A stretch of DNA of 59,744 nucleotides, taken from the NCBI GenBank assembly GCA_945906305.1, contig CAMDQT010000021.1:1-59744 (forward strand), given 5' to 3'. The notes under the pieces were generated by a model, which saw only the letters and a program-made list of their open reading frames with translations, made no database searches and was not told the DNA's origin. The position numbers were made by a program, and so were the translations under genes. The stretch comes from Ferrithrix thermotolerans DSM 19514 (GTDB lineage: Bacteria > Actinomycetota > Acidimicrobiia > Acidimicrobiales > CAIXPF01). This document shows, in pieces, positions 1 through 7,966 of this stretch. The stretch's first letter is position 1; each line of letters begins with the position of its first letter.

Positions 1-1665
1 GGATGACAAGTCGTGGGTCTCGTCCGGTCCGAACAGCCCGTTGGCCTTAGCGAAATTCTTCGGCATCGGCTGTGGTTGGTCTGCCGCCTGCGCCTGCGCG
101 CAGGCCAGGGTCACCGCTTCGAGGTACGGCGACGGGCGGCGTTGGTTGGCCACACCGCGTAGTACGCGCGTCGCGGCCCAGGTGCAGACCAGCAATTCAC
201 TCGCCCGGCTCAACGCCACATAGAACAGGCGGCGCTCCTCTTCCGCCCGAACGGTGGATGCGGGGACAAAGCCGTCCTCCACCCCCGCCACGATGACCGC
301 CCGCCACTCCCGGCCTTTGGCCCGGTGAAACGTACCGACCCGTACGGCATCGGCCGAGATGGCCTCATCGGCTGTTGCCGTTGCCGCCCAACTGATGAAC
401 CCGGCGGGGGTGGGATGAAGATCGAGTGCCGCGTACTCCTCGGCCAGCACGATCAGGGCCGGATCGTCGAGTTCCTGGAGGAGTTGGCCAAAGGTGATGC
501 CCTGGGCAAGCTGGGCCAGGGCGCGTCGCGCCGCCAGATCAGTGCCACCGGCGCGCGCCGCGGGGATGGCCCGCCGTCCGAGCCCTTCGACGAGGGCCCG
601 CACTTGGGCATTTGTTCGTACCAGCACAGCCTGGTCCCGCCAGCGAATCCCGTGGTTGGCCCAGCGCCGCAGTTGATCGGCGATGGTGGCCAACTCATCG
701 TCCTCGTCACGGCAGCCAATGACCCGTGGCGCGGGGGCTTCCGGGCGTGCCAATGAGGGTTGAGGGGCTTGGTGGCCGCCAAGTGCGGCGCTGGCAACGG
801 CGACGACGGCGGGGCTCGAGCGGTGGTTGGTGGTCAACTCCACCACTTCACCGCCATCGAGCAGATCGGTGAGCCGGCCGAACAAGGTGGGGTCAGCGCC
901 GTTCCACCCGTAGATGGCCTGGTTCACATCACCGACGGCACACAGATCTCGTCCGGTACCGAGCCAAGCCTGCAAGAGGCGAAATTGCAATGGGTTCAGG
1001 TCCTGAAACTCGTCGACGAAAAGATGACGGAAACGCCACCGCTGGGCATCGGCAAAGGACTGATCGGTGCGGAATGCCTCGGTGCATCGTTCGAGCAGAT
1101 CATCGAAGTCGATCAGTTTGGCCTTGTGTTTGGCCGCTTCGAGCTCGGCGTAGAGCGACCCGACGAGTTCGGGGTCAACGCCGAGTTGACGTCGGCGCTG
1201 GCGGGCGTCGGCGTAGCGGTCTGGTCGGATCGAACGGGAGCGGGCCCAATCGATCTCCGCCGCCACCCTGGTGAGTGTGGCCAGATCGAGGCGCGGTCCA
1301 GCGATGCGTCGCAGCAGGCCCATCCGGTCCGTGAGCAAGGTGGGCTCGGGTTGACGTAGATCGTGCCACCGGGTTCGCAGCTGACCCAGGGCGATGGCAT
1401 GGAACGTGCCGGCTGCGGGCAGGTCGCGCAAGCCGAGCTGACTAAGCCGGCCCCGTAGCTCCGCGGCAGCCTCGCGGGTGAAGGTCACACAGAGTGCTCG
1501 CCGCGGATCGAGATCGCCCATGGCGGCGCGGTAGGCGACCCGTCGGGTGAGCACACGGGTCTTGCCCGACCCAGCGCCAGCCTTGATCACCAGGGGTTGA
1601 GAGGCGGTGGTGACTGCGTGGCGTTGCTGCGGGTCGAGACCGGCGAGCAGCGAGGGGGCAACCAC
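1..1665 (-). CDS. uvrD: UvrD/PcrA superfamily 1 DNA helicase, UvrD2-like (3' end beyond window)
   Basis: ATP-dependent 3'-5' DNA helicase of superfamily 1A, 555 codons visible and still open at the left edge. In order: Q-motif LDPQQRHAV, Walker A AGAGSGKT (about residues 22-29), VTFTREAAAEL, Walker B FVDEFQDLNPLQ, motif III GDVNQAIYGWNG, TTNHRS, then VGTFHRAKGREW and EEERRLFYVALSRA. The early TFHAIALGQLRTRW stretch resembles actinobacterial UvrD2 rather than PcrA, so an HRDC domain may follow outside the window (inference). The GTG start is supported by a -10-like hexamer exactly 7 bases upstream and the lack of a Shine-Dalgarno. It is divergent from the zincin gene. Confidence 0.9.
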   Translation of the reverse strand, partial: MVAPSLLAGLDPQQRHAVTTASQPLVIKAGAGSGKTRVLTRRVAYRAAMGDLDPRRALCVTFTREAAAELRGRLSQLGLRDLPAAGTFHAIALGQLRTRWHDLRQPEPTLLTDRMGLLRRIAGPRLDLATLTRVAAEIDWARSRSIRPDRYADARQRRRQLGVDPELVGSLYAELEAAKHKAKLIDFDDLLERCTEAFRTDQSFADAQRWRFRHLFVDEFQDLNPLQFRLLQAWLGTGRDLCAVGDVNQAIYGWNGADPTLFGRLTDLLDGGEVVELTTNHRSSPAVVAVASAALGGHQAPQPSLARPEAPAPRVIGCRDEDDELATIADQLRRWANHGIRWRDQAVLVRTNAQVRALVEGLGRRAIPAARAGGTDLAARRALAQLAQGITFGQLLQELDDPALIVLAEEYAALDLHPTPAGFISWAATATADEAISADAVRVGTFHRAKGREWRAVIVAGVEDGFVPASTVRAEEERRLFYVALSRASELLVCTWAATRVLRGVANQRRPSPYLEAVTLACAQAQAADQPQPMPKNFAKANGLFGPDETHDLSS

Positions 1666-1672
1666 GGGTTGG

Positions 1673-1678
1673 AGTCTA
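1673..1678 (-). promoter_or_regulatory. -10 element, leaderless promoter of the UvrD-like gene
   Basis: On the minus strand this reads TAGACT, followed by 7 bases and then the GTG start at 1665. The transcript would begin at or next to the start codon. Confidence 0.5.
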
Positions 1679-1735
1679 CGGACGCGCCACCAGCCGCGCT
1701 GGCGGCACAGAGGACGCGCCCCACCCACCCGGCGT

Positions 1736-1741
1736 TAGGGT
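1736..1741 (+). promoter_or_regulatory. -10 element, leaderless promoter of the zincin gene
   Basis: TAGGGT, then 6 bases, then the GTG at 1748. No Shine-Dalgarno is present, so a leaderless transcript is likely. Confidence 0.5.
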
Positions 1742-1747
1742 GAAGCG

Positions 1748-2095
1748 GTGCAGCCGCTGCCCCGGGCCCGCTTCGAAGCGCTCGTGGTCGACGCGCTGGA
1801 CCTGTTGGCCGAGGAGCTGGTGGAACTCATCGACAATGTCGTCATTACCGTGGCGGACCGCCACCATGAGGAACCAGAGCTGTTGGGTCTCTACGAGGGG
1901 ATCCCGCTGACCGACCGCCACGATTACGGCGCGTTGATGCTGCCCGACCGCATCACCATCTACCGTCTGGCCTGCTGCGATATATGCGCCGACGAAGACG
2001 AGTTGGTCTGGGAGGTGGCGGTCACCGTGGTCCACGAGATCGCCCATCATTTCGGCATCGAGGACGATCGTCTCGAGGAACTCGGCTGGGCCTGA
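1748..2095 (+). CDS. Minimal zincin-like metallopeptidase family protein
   Basis: 115 residues, the usual size of the small actinobacterial zincin family (PF06262). The signature is HEIAHHFGIEDDRLEELGW with the HExxH at residues 96-100 and a downstream acidic residue as probable third zinc ligand. No signal peptide is visible, so it is probably cytoplasmic; the substrate is unknown. The GTG start is fixed by the -10 hexamer six bases upstream and by the family's N-terminus. It is the first gene of a rightward run and is divergent from the helicase. Confidence 0.85.
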   Translation: MQPLPRARFEALVVDALDLLAEELVELIDNVVITVADRHHEEPELLGLYEGIPLTDRHDYGALMLPDRITIYRLACCDICADEDELVWEVAVTVVHEIAHHFGIEDDRLEELGWA

Positions 2096-2145
2096 TCGCC
2101 ATCGCCGTCAAGGGTTGGGTGGCGTCGGCATGGGCTTGATTCGCC

Positions 2146-2151
2146 TACGCT
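2146..2151 (+). promoter_or_regulatory. -10 element, leaderless promoter of the PH/SHOCT gene
   Basis: TACGCT, then 6 bases, then the GTG at 2158; no Shine-Dalgarno. Confidence 0.45.
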
Positions 2152-2157
2152 TGCCGG

Positions 2158-2760
2158 GTGGCCTTCTCCGAGAAGATGTTGCAGCCCGGCGAAGAGGTCA
2201 TCGTCGAACTGCATCCGCATTGGTGGGCCCTCATCGATGCGGTCGCTGCGCTGGCCGTGGCGGTGGCATTGGGGGTCGCCGCCCTGGTGGCGGGTATCGA
2301 GGTGTTTCGCTGGGTCGCGCTGGGGGCGCTGGTTGTGGCCCTCGTGTTGTTTGCGCATCGCTACCTGCGCTGGCAGCGGACCATTTTCGTCGTCACCAGC
2401 GAGCGGGTCATCTTCCAACAGGGGATAGTGGCGCGCCGCGGCACGCAGATACCGGTCGAAAAGATCAATGCGGTGGACTTTCAGCAGTCCATCTTCGAGC
2501 GGCTCATCGGGGCCGGCGATCTCGTGGTTGAGTCCGGTGCCGAACAAGGGGTCACCACCTTCAACGAAATTCGTCGTCCGATGCAGGTCCAGCACGCCAT
2601 CCAAGAACAGATGGACCGACACGAAAAGATGGCCCATGGCGGTGGCTATCGGGCGACGGCGCCCGAGCAGATTGCGCAGCTAGCCGATCTCCGCCACCGC
2701 AGCCTGATCTCAGACGCCGAGTTCGAGACCAAGAAAAACGAACTTCTCGGACGGATGTGA
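2158..2760 (+). CDS. Bacterial PH-domain (YdbS-like) membrane protein with C-terminal SHOCT domain
   Basis: 200 residues. After a short hydrophilic start come two adjacent transmembrane segments (about residues 22-62), then a bacterial pleckstrin-homology domain of the YdbS/YdbT type containing the pattern VTSERVIFQQGIVARRG and PVEKINAVDFQQS. The last 30 residues (IAQLADLRHRSLISDAEFETKK) form a SHOCT motif, a short oligomerisation module. The protein is probably an inner-membrane protein with its PH domain in the cytoplasm; its function is unknown. The stop overlaps the next gene's GTG by GTGA, so the two are translationally coupled. Confidence 0.85.
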   Translation: MAFSEKMLQPGEEVIVELHPHWWALIDAVAALAVAVALGVAALVAGIEVFRWVALGALVVALVLFAHRYLRWQRTIFVVTSERVIFQQGIVARRGTQIPVEKINAVDFQQSIFERLIGAGDLVVESGAEQGVTTFNEIRRPMQVQHAIQEQMDRHEKMAHGGGYRATAPEQIAQLADLRHRSLISDAEFETKKNELLGRM

Positions 2761-3467
2761 GCGAGCCCGGTCTGGCCCGTGCCGTACGCGTGGTGTCCCT
2801 CGTGCCGTCCCTTACCGAGTCGGTGCTCAGCTGGGGCGTGACCCCGGTGGCGTGCACCCGCTTCTGCGAGCAGCCGTTGCTACGCCAGGTAGGTGGAACC
2901 AAAGATCCCGATCTCGATGCCATTGTGCAATTGGCACCGGACTTGGTGTTGTGGTGCGAGGAGGAGAACCGTCTCGAGGACTACGAGGCCCTGGTGGCGC
3001 GAGGATTGCGTTGCCACAGTGTCCGCATCGACGCCGTGGATGAGGTGGCCCCCGCCCTCGAGGGCGTCGCCGCCGAACTCGGCCTCGACGGCGCGGCCAC
3101 CGAACTTGCCCCGTTGCCGGCGGCGTTACACCCGCCGGTGCGGCGTCGGGTCTTCGTGCCGATCTGGCGTCGCCCGTGGATGACCGTGTCGGGCGGTACC
3201 TACGCGGCATCGGTTTTGCGCCATCTCGGGTTCGATCCGCTCTTTGCGGACCGCAGCGTTCGCTATCCCGAGGTGAGCCTGGCCGAGGTAGCCGCAGCTC
3301 GACCGGACTTGGTGTTGCTTCCTTCGGAGCCCTATCCGTTCAAGGCCCGCCATGGTGGCGAATTCGCCGCGATTGCACCATCGATGCTGGTGGACGGTCA
3401 GGACCTGTTCTGGTGGGGGACTCGCACGCCGCAGGCCCTGGTCCGCCTGGCCAACGCTTTGGCCTGA
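2757..3467 (+). CDS. Cytosolic BtuF/TroA-like metal or cobalamin-binding protein
   Basis: 236 residues with the helical-backbone metal-receptor fold of periplasmic cobalamin/Fe-siderophore binding proteins: VVSLVPSLTESVLSWG at the N-terminus, VGGTKDPDLDAIVQLAPDLV, and ARPDLVLLPSEPYPF near the C-terminus. It starts directly in the domain, with no signal peptide or lipobox, and no ABC permease or ATPase lies nearby, so it is unlikely to be a classical transporter component. Proteins of this kind are usually annotated cobalamin-binding; the ligand here is not established. The GTG start overlaps the preceding stop. Confidence 0.75.
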   Translation: MSEPGLARAVRVVSLVPSLTESVLSWGVTPVACTRFCEQPLLRQVGGTKDPDLDAIVQLAPDLVLWCEEENRLEDYEALVARGLRCHSVRIDAVDEVAPALEGVAAELGLDGAATELAPLPAALHPPVRRRVFVPIWRRPWMTVSGGTYAASVLRHLGFDPLFADRSVRYPEVSLAEVAAARPDLVLLPSEPYPFKARHGGEFAAIAPSMLVDGQDLFWWGTRTPQALVRLANALA

Positions 3468-3518
3468 GCTTCATCGGCGCGGCCGACGTGCGGAGCGAGG
3501 GCGTCCGCAGTGGGCGGC

Positions 3519-3524
3519 TAGCCT
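3519..3524 (+). promoter_or_regulatory. -10 element, leaderless promoter of the alpha/beta hydrolase
   Basis: TAGCCT, then 8 bases, then the GTG at 3533; no Shine-Dalgarno. Confidence 0.45.
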
Positions 3525-3532
3525 GACCGCTC

Positions 3533-4411
3533 GTGGCTTCGGGGACGGTCGTGGCGAACGGTGTGGAGCTGTATTTCGACACCTTGGGCGAAGCCGACGG
3601 TGCGCCAATGCTTCTGGTGGCAGGCCTGGGGGCACAGGCCATCAGCTGGCCGGACGAGTTCTGCTGGGGTCTGGCTGACCGGGGATTCTTCGTCATCCGA
3701 TTCGACAATCGAGACGCTGGCTTGTCGCAGTTTCTGCACGAGCAGGTCGATCTTGCGGCGGCGGCAGGCGCGTTCCTCGCTGGCCAGCCGGTCGATGCTC
3801 CGTATCTCCTCACCGATCTCGCCGCGGATGCGGTTGGTTTGCTCGACGCTCTCAAGGTGCATCGGGTCCATGTGCTGGGCTCGTCGCTGGGCGGGATGAT
3901 CGCTCAGACCATCGCCATTGAGCACCCTGATCGGGTCCAGTCGCTGACCTCGCTGATGTCCACCACCGGGGAGCGCGACTATCTGCTACCCGAGGACGAC
4001 GTTTTGTCGTTGTTGCTGGAGTCCGTCGGGGATTCCCTCGATGACGCCATTGCTTCCGCCCGCCGCTGGGCGGCTGAGGTCGGCAGCCCCGATCATGTCG
4101 ACGACGAACTTGTGGTCGCCACGGCGCGCCGGGCCTATGAGCGCTCGCCTCGACGCGACGGGACCTTGCGTCAATTGGCGGCGTTGGTGGCCTCACCAAG
4201 TCGTGAGCTGGCGCTGGCCGGGCTCGACGTGCCGACCCTGGTCATTCACGGCACCGCCGACCGGTTGATCCGTCCCGTCGGTGGTCGACGCACGGCCGAA
4301 TTGGTGCCCGGTGCTCAGCTGTTGGAACTCGAAGGGATGGGCCACGATCTGCCCCGGTTCTTTTGGGCGCCCATTATCGAACACGTCACGGCGCTCGCGG
4401 CGCGGAGCTGA
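3533..4411 (+). CDS. Alpha/beta-fold hydrolase
   Basis: 292 residues, a typical length. The oxyanion region LLVAGLGAQAISW is followed by FDNRDAGLS, the nucleophile elbow GSSLGG (Ser about 118), the acid in LVIHGTADRLIRP and the base in LEGMGHDLP. All catalytic elements are present. It resembles the aromatic-hydrocarbon C-C hydrolase and esterase groups; the substrate cannot be read from the sequence. It lies upstream of an alpha-methylacyl-CoA racemase but is separated by about 85 bases and probably has its own promoter. Confidence 0.85.
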   Translation: MASGTVVANGVELYFDTLGEADGAPMLLVAGLGAQAISWPDEFCWGLADRGFFVIRFDNRDAGLSQFLHEQVDLAAAAGAFLAGQPVDAPYLLTDLAADAVGLLDALKVHRVHVLGSSLGGMIAQTIAIEHPDRVQSLTSLMSTTGERDYLLPEDDVLSLLLESVGDSLDDAIASARRWAAEVGSPDHVDDELVVATARRAYERSPRRDGTLRQLAALVASPSRELALAGLDVPTLVIHGTADRLIRPVGGRRTAELVPGAQLLELEGMGHDLPRFFWAPIIEHVTALAARS

Positions 4412-4496
4412 GACCCTCGTCGATGAAGGGGGACGCCGTAGCCGTGCGGGCTAGCGTTCGCGGCGGAACTGAATCGTGTTGGGAGAGGTTTCTACT

Positions 4497-5642
4497 ATGG
4501 GTCCATTGAGCGGCATCAAGGTCGTGGAGTTGCAGGGAATCGGCCCGGGACCGTTCTGCGGGATGATGCTGGCGGATATGGGCGCGACCGTTATCCGGGT
4601 TGATCGAGCGGCCAATGTGCCCGATGTCGCCCCGAACGCGCCGTCGTTGGACATCTTGGCGCGCGGCCGTCAGTCGATCGCAGTGGACCTGAAACATCGC
4701 GACGGGGTGGAGACCGTGCTCCGGCTCGTTCAGGGCGCGGATGCCCTCATCGAGGGGTTCCGGCCCGGTGTGATGGAACGTCTGGGGCTTGGTCCCGAGG
4801 TGTGCCTGGCTCGCAACCCGCGGCTGGTCTATGGCCGGATGACCGGCTGGGGTCAGGAGGGTCCCTACGCCCAGATGGCCGGTCACGACATCAACTACAT
4901 CGCGCTGGCCGGAGCGTTGGCGCACATCGGCCGTGCCGGTGAGGCCCCCGTGCCCCCGTTGAACCTCGTGGGCGACTTCGGCGGCGGTGGCATGTTGCTG
5001 GCCTTTGGTATCGCCTGCGGTCTGGTGGAAGCCAAGCTGTCCGGGATCGGCCAGGTGGTGGATGCCGCCATGGTCGATGGGTCCGCCATTCTCATGACCA
5101 TGTTCGCGGGGATGTTCAGTTCAGGCGCCAGCACGGAGCGTCGCGGCGAGAATCTGCTCGACACGGGGTCGCATTTTTATGACGTGTACGAGACCGCCGA
5201 GGGTGAGTACGTCAGCCTCGGGTCCATCGAGCCACAGTTCTACGCCGAACTGCTGCGACTGTCGGGGCTCGGTGAACAGCCGGACCTGCCCGCCCAGTTG
5301 GATCAGGGGCAATGGCCGGCGATGAAGGACCGAGTGGCCAGCCTCATCAAGTCCAAGACCAGGGCCGAGTGGTGCGAGATCATGGAAGGCTCCGACGTGT
5401 GTTTCGCCCCCGTGCTGACGATGCGCGAAGCCGCGTCGCACCCCCACAACGTGCACCGCGAGACCTACATCGAGGTGGCCGGTGTCACCCAGCCCGCCCC
5501 CGCTCCGCGGTTCTCTCGCACCGCGCCTGCGGTTCAGGGCCCACCGGCTTGGCCTGGTCAGCACACTGACGAGGTGCTCGCGTCGTTCGGATTCAGTGCG
5601 AGCGAGGTCGTGGCTTACCGGGCGTCGGGAGCAGTGAAATGA
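4497..5642 (+). CDS. mcr: Alpha-methylacyl-CoA racemase (CaiB/BaiF CoA-transferase family III)
   Basis: 381 residues. It likely epimerises (2R)/(2S)-2-methylacyl-CoA so that branched fatty acids or sterol side chains can enter beta-oxidation. Compared with mycobacterial Mcr, the three catalytic positions appear as His130 (GHDINY), Asp160 (VGDFGG) and Glu245 (SIEPQFY), each shifted by the same four residues, which supports both the function and the start. An in-frame GTG lies at 4476, but the ATG at 4497 has a purine-rich GGGAGAGG about nine bases upstream and gives the family's N-terminus. It is followed 10 bases later by an iron-ADH-fold gene. Confidence 0.88.
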   Translation: MGPLSGIKVVELQGIGPGPFCGMMLADMGATVIRVDRAANVPDVAPNAPSLDILARGRQSIAVDLKHRDGVETVLRLVQGADALIEGFRPGVMERLGLGPEVCLARNPRLVYGRMTGWGQEGPYAQMAGHDINYIALAGALAHIGRAGEAPVPPLNLVGDFGGGGMLLAFGIACGLVEAKLSGIGQVVDAAMVDGSAILMTMFAGMFSSGASTERRGENLLDTGSHFYDVYETAEGEYVSLGSIEPQFYAELLRLSGLGEQPDLPAQLDQGQWPAMKDRVASLIKSKTRAEWCEIMEGSDVCFAPVLTMREAASHPHNVHRETYIEVAGVTQPAPAPRFSRTAPAVQGPPAWPGQHTDEVLASFGFSASEVVAYRASGAVK

Positions 5643-5652
5643 GCGTCAAGGC

Positions 5653-6729
5653 GTGAGCTGGACCCACACCGCCTATCCCCAGCAGGTGAGTTTCGGCGAA
5701 GGAACGTCGGATCGTCTTCGCCCGATGCTCAAAGATGTCGGCAGCCGCCGCACCTTGGTGCTGAGCTCGCCGTCTGTGCCTGTCGACCGCATCATCGGTG
5801 GTCTGGGCCGTTCTGTGGTGGCGGTGTTTCGCGATGCCCGGCCCCACGTGCCGGTGCCGACAGTGCGTGCGGCGGTGCAACTGGCGCGCGCCGAGAACGT
5901 CGATACCGTGGTGTCTGTTGGCGGGGGTTCGGTGATTGACCTCGGCAAGGCCGTGCTGTTCTTTCTCGAACAGGAAGCGGGTACACCGGGCATGACCTTC
6001 GCTGACCGGCCGTTGCTGACTCACATCGTGGTACCCACCACGCTGGCCGGAGCAGAGGCGAGCCCGGTGTTCGCCATGACCGATCCTGCCTCCCGACACA
6101 AGCAAGAGGCCCTCAGCCCGACGCTGGTGCCACGGTGGGTGGTATACGACCTGAACCTTGTCTCGCTCACCCCGACCGCGGCCCTTATGGCCTCGGGGAT
6201 GACGGCCCTAGGTCATGCGCTGTCCGCCGTGCTGTCTCCTGGCGGACCTGAGGCGGCAGCCTTGGGTCTGTCGGCGTTGGGCCGCCTCTATGCAGCCTTG
6301 AGCAACCTCGTGCAGGACCCCAGCGCCTTGCCGGCCGCAGTAGAGGCGGCGGTTCTGGCGGCTCGTGGGGCGGCCAACAGCCGGTCCGACCTCGCCTCGG
6401 CGCTCGCGCTGTTGCTCGGCGGTCGCTGTGGTATCGAGCACGGCGTGGCTGAGGCGTTGGTGCGGGGCCCGGTGTTGCGCTTCAATCAGGATGTGCTGGG
6501 CGAACGCGGTGAACAAGCCGCGTCCTTGCTCGGCCGGTCCGATCTGGCCGAGGCCCTTGACGAGCTTCGCCAACGCTGTGAGTTGCCCAACAGCCTCACC
6601 GGACTCGGCGTTCAGCCCGAAGACCTCGCCGCGGTGGCCCGCATGGTGCAACAACATCCGTCATTTCGTTCCAATCCCCGCCCCGTTGGTGAGGCGGACA
6701 TCGTGTCGTTGCTGGAATCGGTCGGCTGA
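5653..6729 (+). CDS. Iron-containing alcohol dehydrogenase fold protein, maleylacetate-reductase-like
   Basis: 358 residues, the normal family length. The NAD(P)-binding GGGSVIDLGKAV motif and VPTTLAGAEAS segment are clear. Of the four metal ligands of classical Fe-ADHs, the Asp of the GMDAL motif is Thr here (GMTALGH), the following His is kept, the His of the next helix is apparently absent, and the last His is kept (CGIEHGVAEAL). Maleylacetate reductases also lack part of this site, so the protein is probably a metal-independent reductase (inference). The GTG start lies 10 bases after the racemase stop, suggesting one operon. The substrate is unknown. Confidence 0.75.
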   Translation: MSWTHTAYPQQVSFGEGTSDRLRPMLKDVGSRRTLVLSSPSVPVDRIIGGLGRSVVAVFRDARPHVPVPTVRAAVQLARAENVDTVVSVGGGSVIDLGKAVLFFLEQEAGTPGMTFADRPLLTHIVVPTTLAGAEASPVFAMTDPASRHKQEALSPTLVPRWVVYDLNLVSLTPTAALMASGMTALGHALSAVLSPGGPEAAALGLSALGRLYAALSNLVQDPSALPAAVEAAVLAARGAANSRSDLASALALLLGGRCGIEHGVAEALVRGPVLRFNQDVLGERGEQAASLLGRSDLAEALDELRQRCELPNSLTGLGVQPEDLAAVARMVQQHPSFRSNPRPVGEADIVSLLESVG

Positions 6730-6730
6730 A

Positions 6731-6744
6731 GCGCGGCGCCGCGC
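6731..6744. terminator. GC palindrome between convergent genes
   Basis: A perfect 14-base palindrome, GCGCGGCGCCGCGC, lies exactly between the convergent stop codons of the Fe-ADH-like and HAD genes. There is no T-tract on either strand. It could act as a bidirectional intrinsic terminator of the U-less actinobacterial type. Confidence 0.4.
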
Positions 6745-6747
6745 CGA

Positions 6748-7485
6748 TCACGGCCTCGATGCTCGGCTCGGCTGGGCGGCCGAGCCGCGAATGGCCTGCA
6801 TGACCGCGTCGACGTCGGTGAGATCACCAAAGGTGGCATCGGGTCCGTGCCATTCGAGTTCGTCGATTCCAAAGCGACCGGTCGCGACGGCCACCACCCG
6901 GGTTCCGCTCTGGCGGGCCGCACTGATGTCCGCCGGGGTGTCGCCGATCACGACGGAGTCAGCCGCTAGGAACCGGCGGCCGTAGCGTTCCGAGGCGCTG
7001 GCCAGGGCCTGTTTCACCAACGCCGGCCGGTCTGACGCTTCGTCGCCGAACGCGCCGGCGGGGAAATAGTCGCTCAGCCCCGCGCCGAGCAACTTCAACT
7101 CGGCTACCGAGCGAATCGAGCCGGTCGCGATCGCCAGCGCAATGCCCGCGGCCTGGAGTTTCTTGAGCAGTTCCGGCGCACCGGGAAGGACCCAGTCGGC
7201 ACGGTCATGCGGGTCCACTCGTCGGTGGTAATAGCGACCGAGGACACTGGACCACTCGGTGAAGCGCGACTCGGCCTCGGTTGGGTCGGTGCCGAGCCGG
7301 GCCGTTACCTGGTCGTAGAGACGCCGGTCCACCGCCCCGGCGAGTTCGAGGCTGGCGATGTCGATCTCGGCCCCGAACACCACCTTGGTGGCGTGCTCGA
7401 AGGCGGCGTGGTGCACCGGGTCACCCACGCGTATGAGGGTGCCGTCGAGATCGAACAAGGCGACGATGGAACGATTCGAAGCCAT
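6748..7485 (-). CDS. HAD-superfamily phosphatase (phosphoglycolate-phosphatase-like)
   Basis: 245 residues. HAD motif I is LFDLDGTL (nucleophile Asp12, acid Asp14), motif II is ATGSIRS, the motif III lysine lies in the VKQALASA helix region, and motif IV is VIGDTPADI. A helical cap lies between motifs I and II (about residues 20-90), as in the Gph/PGMB subfamily C1. It probably dephosphorylates a small phosphate ester; the substrate is not determinable. It is convergent with the Fe-ADH-like gene and divergent from the small membrane protein. Confidence 0.85.
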   Translation of the reverse strand: MASNRSIVALFDLDGTLIRVGDPVHHAAFEHATKVVFGAEIDIASLELAGAVDRRLYDQVTARLGTDPTEAESRFTEWSSVLGRYYHRRVDPHDRADWVLPGAPELLKKLQAAGIALAIATGSIRSVAELKLLGAGLSDYFPAGAFGDEASDRPALVKQALASASERYGRRFLAADSVVIGDTPADISAARQSGTRVVAVATGRFGIDELEWHGPDATFGDLTDVDAVMQAIRGSAAQPSRASRP

Positions 7486-7546
7486 GGTTGGATCATGGCA
7501 GCCTTGGACGCTCGGCGTGGCGTCCTGGCGGGGGGACCATCGCCGC

Positions 7547-7552
7547 TACCAT
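7547..7552 (+). promoter_or_regulatory. -10 element, leaderless promoter of the small membrane protein
   Basis: TACCAT, then 9 bases, then the GTG at 7562; no Shine-Dalgarno. Confidence 0.4.
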
Positions 7553-7561
7553 CGGTGGACG

Positions 7562-7924
7562 GTGACGCTCCTCTACGTGCACGCGGTGTGGGCCTGGGTC
7601 GTCGTGATCGGCAACGGCGTGGCCGGCGTGTGGGCGTTGGCCGCCCACTGGGTGCAATCGCTGCGCGTGCGAGCCCTGTGGTGGTCGGTGACCGTGGTCG
7701 AGTTGGCCATCTCCGTGCAGGTCACGCTCGGCGCCACGATGGTTGGGGCGCAGGGGGCCCAGGTGGGATCGATGCACGTTGTCTACGGGTTCGTGGCGTT
7801 GATGACGGTGGCCATCTTGTACGCCTATCGGACGCCACTGGCCACCTACCGCTACTTGCTCTACGGCTTCGGGGGGCTCTTTCTGATGGGCCTCGCCATC
7901 CGAGCCATGTTCCTCACCCCGTGA
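7562..7924 (+). CDS. Small four-helix integral membrane protein, unknown function
   Basis: 120 residues, nearly all in four predicted transmembrane helices: roughly 3-27, 37-58, 65-87 and 95-117. No family is recognised. His6 in TM1 and a His in TM3 (SMHVVYG) could bind heme or metal, but this is speculation. The reading frame is open much further upstream, but the GTG at 7562 lies just after a -10 hexamer and begins directly with the first membrane helix. It is convergent with pckG. Confidence 0.7.
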   Translation: MTLLYVHAVWAWVVVIGNGVAGVWALAAHWVQSLRVRALWWSVTVVELAISVQVTLGATMVGAQGAQVGSMHVVYGFVALMTVAILYAYRTPLATYRYLLYGFGGLFLMGLAIRAMFLTP

Positions 7925-7952
7925 GTCTGCGGCGTTGATCGAAATTGTTCTC

Positions 7953-7966
7953 GGCTGGGCTCAGCC
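7953..7966 (-). terminator. Hairpin at the pckG stop codon
   Basis: GGCTG-GGCT-CAGCC forms a 5-bp stem overlapping the end of pckG, with outer CTC/GAG bases able to pair across an internal loop. It lies in the 36-base gap of a convergent pair, so it could end both transcripts. Confidence 0.35.
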
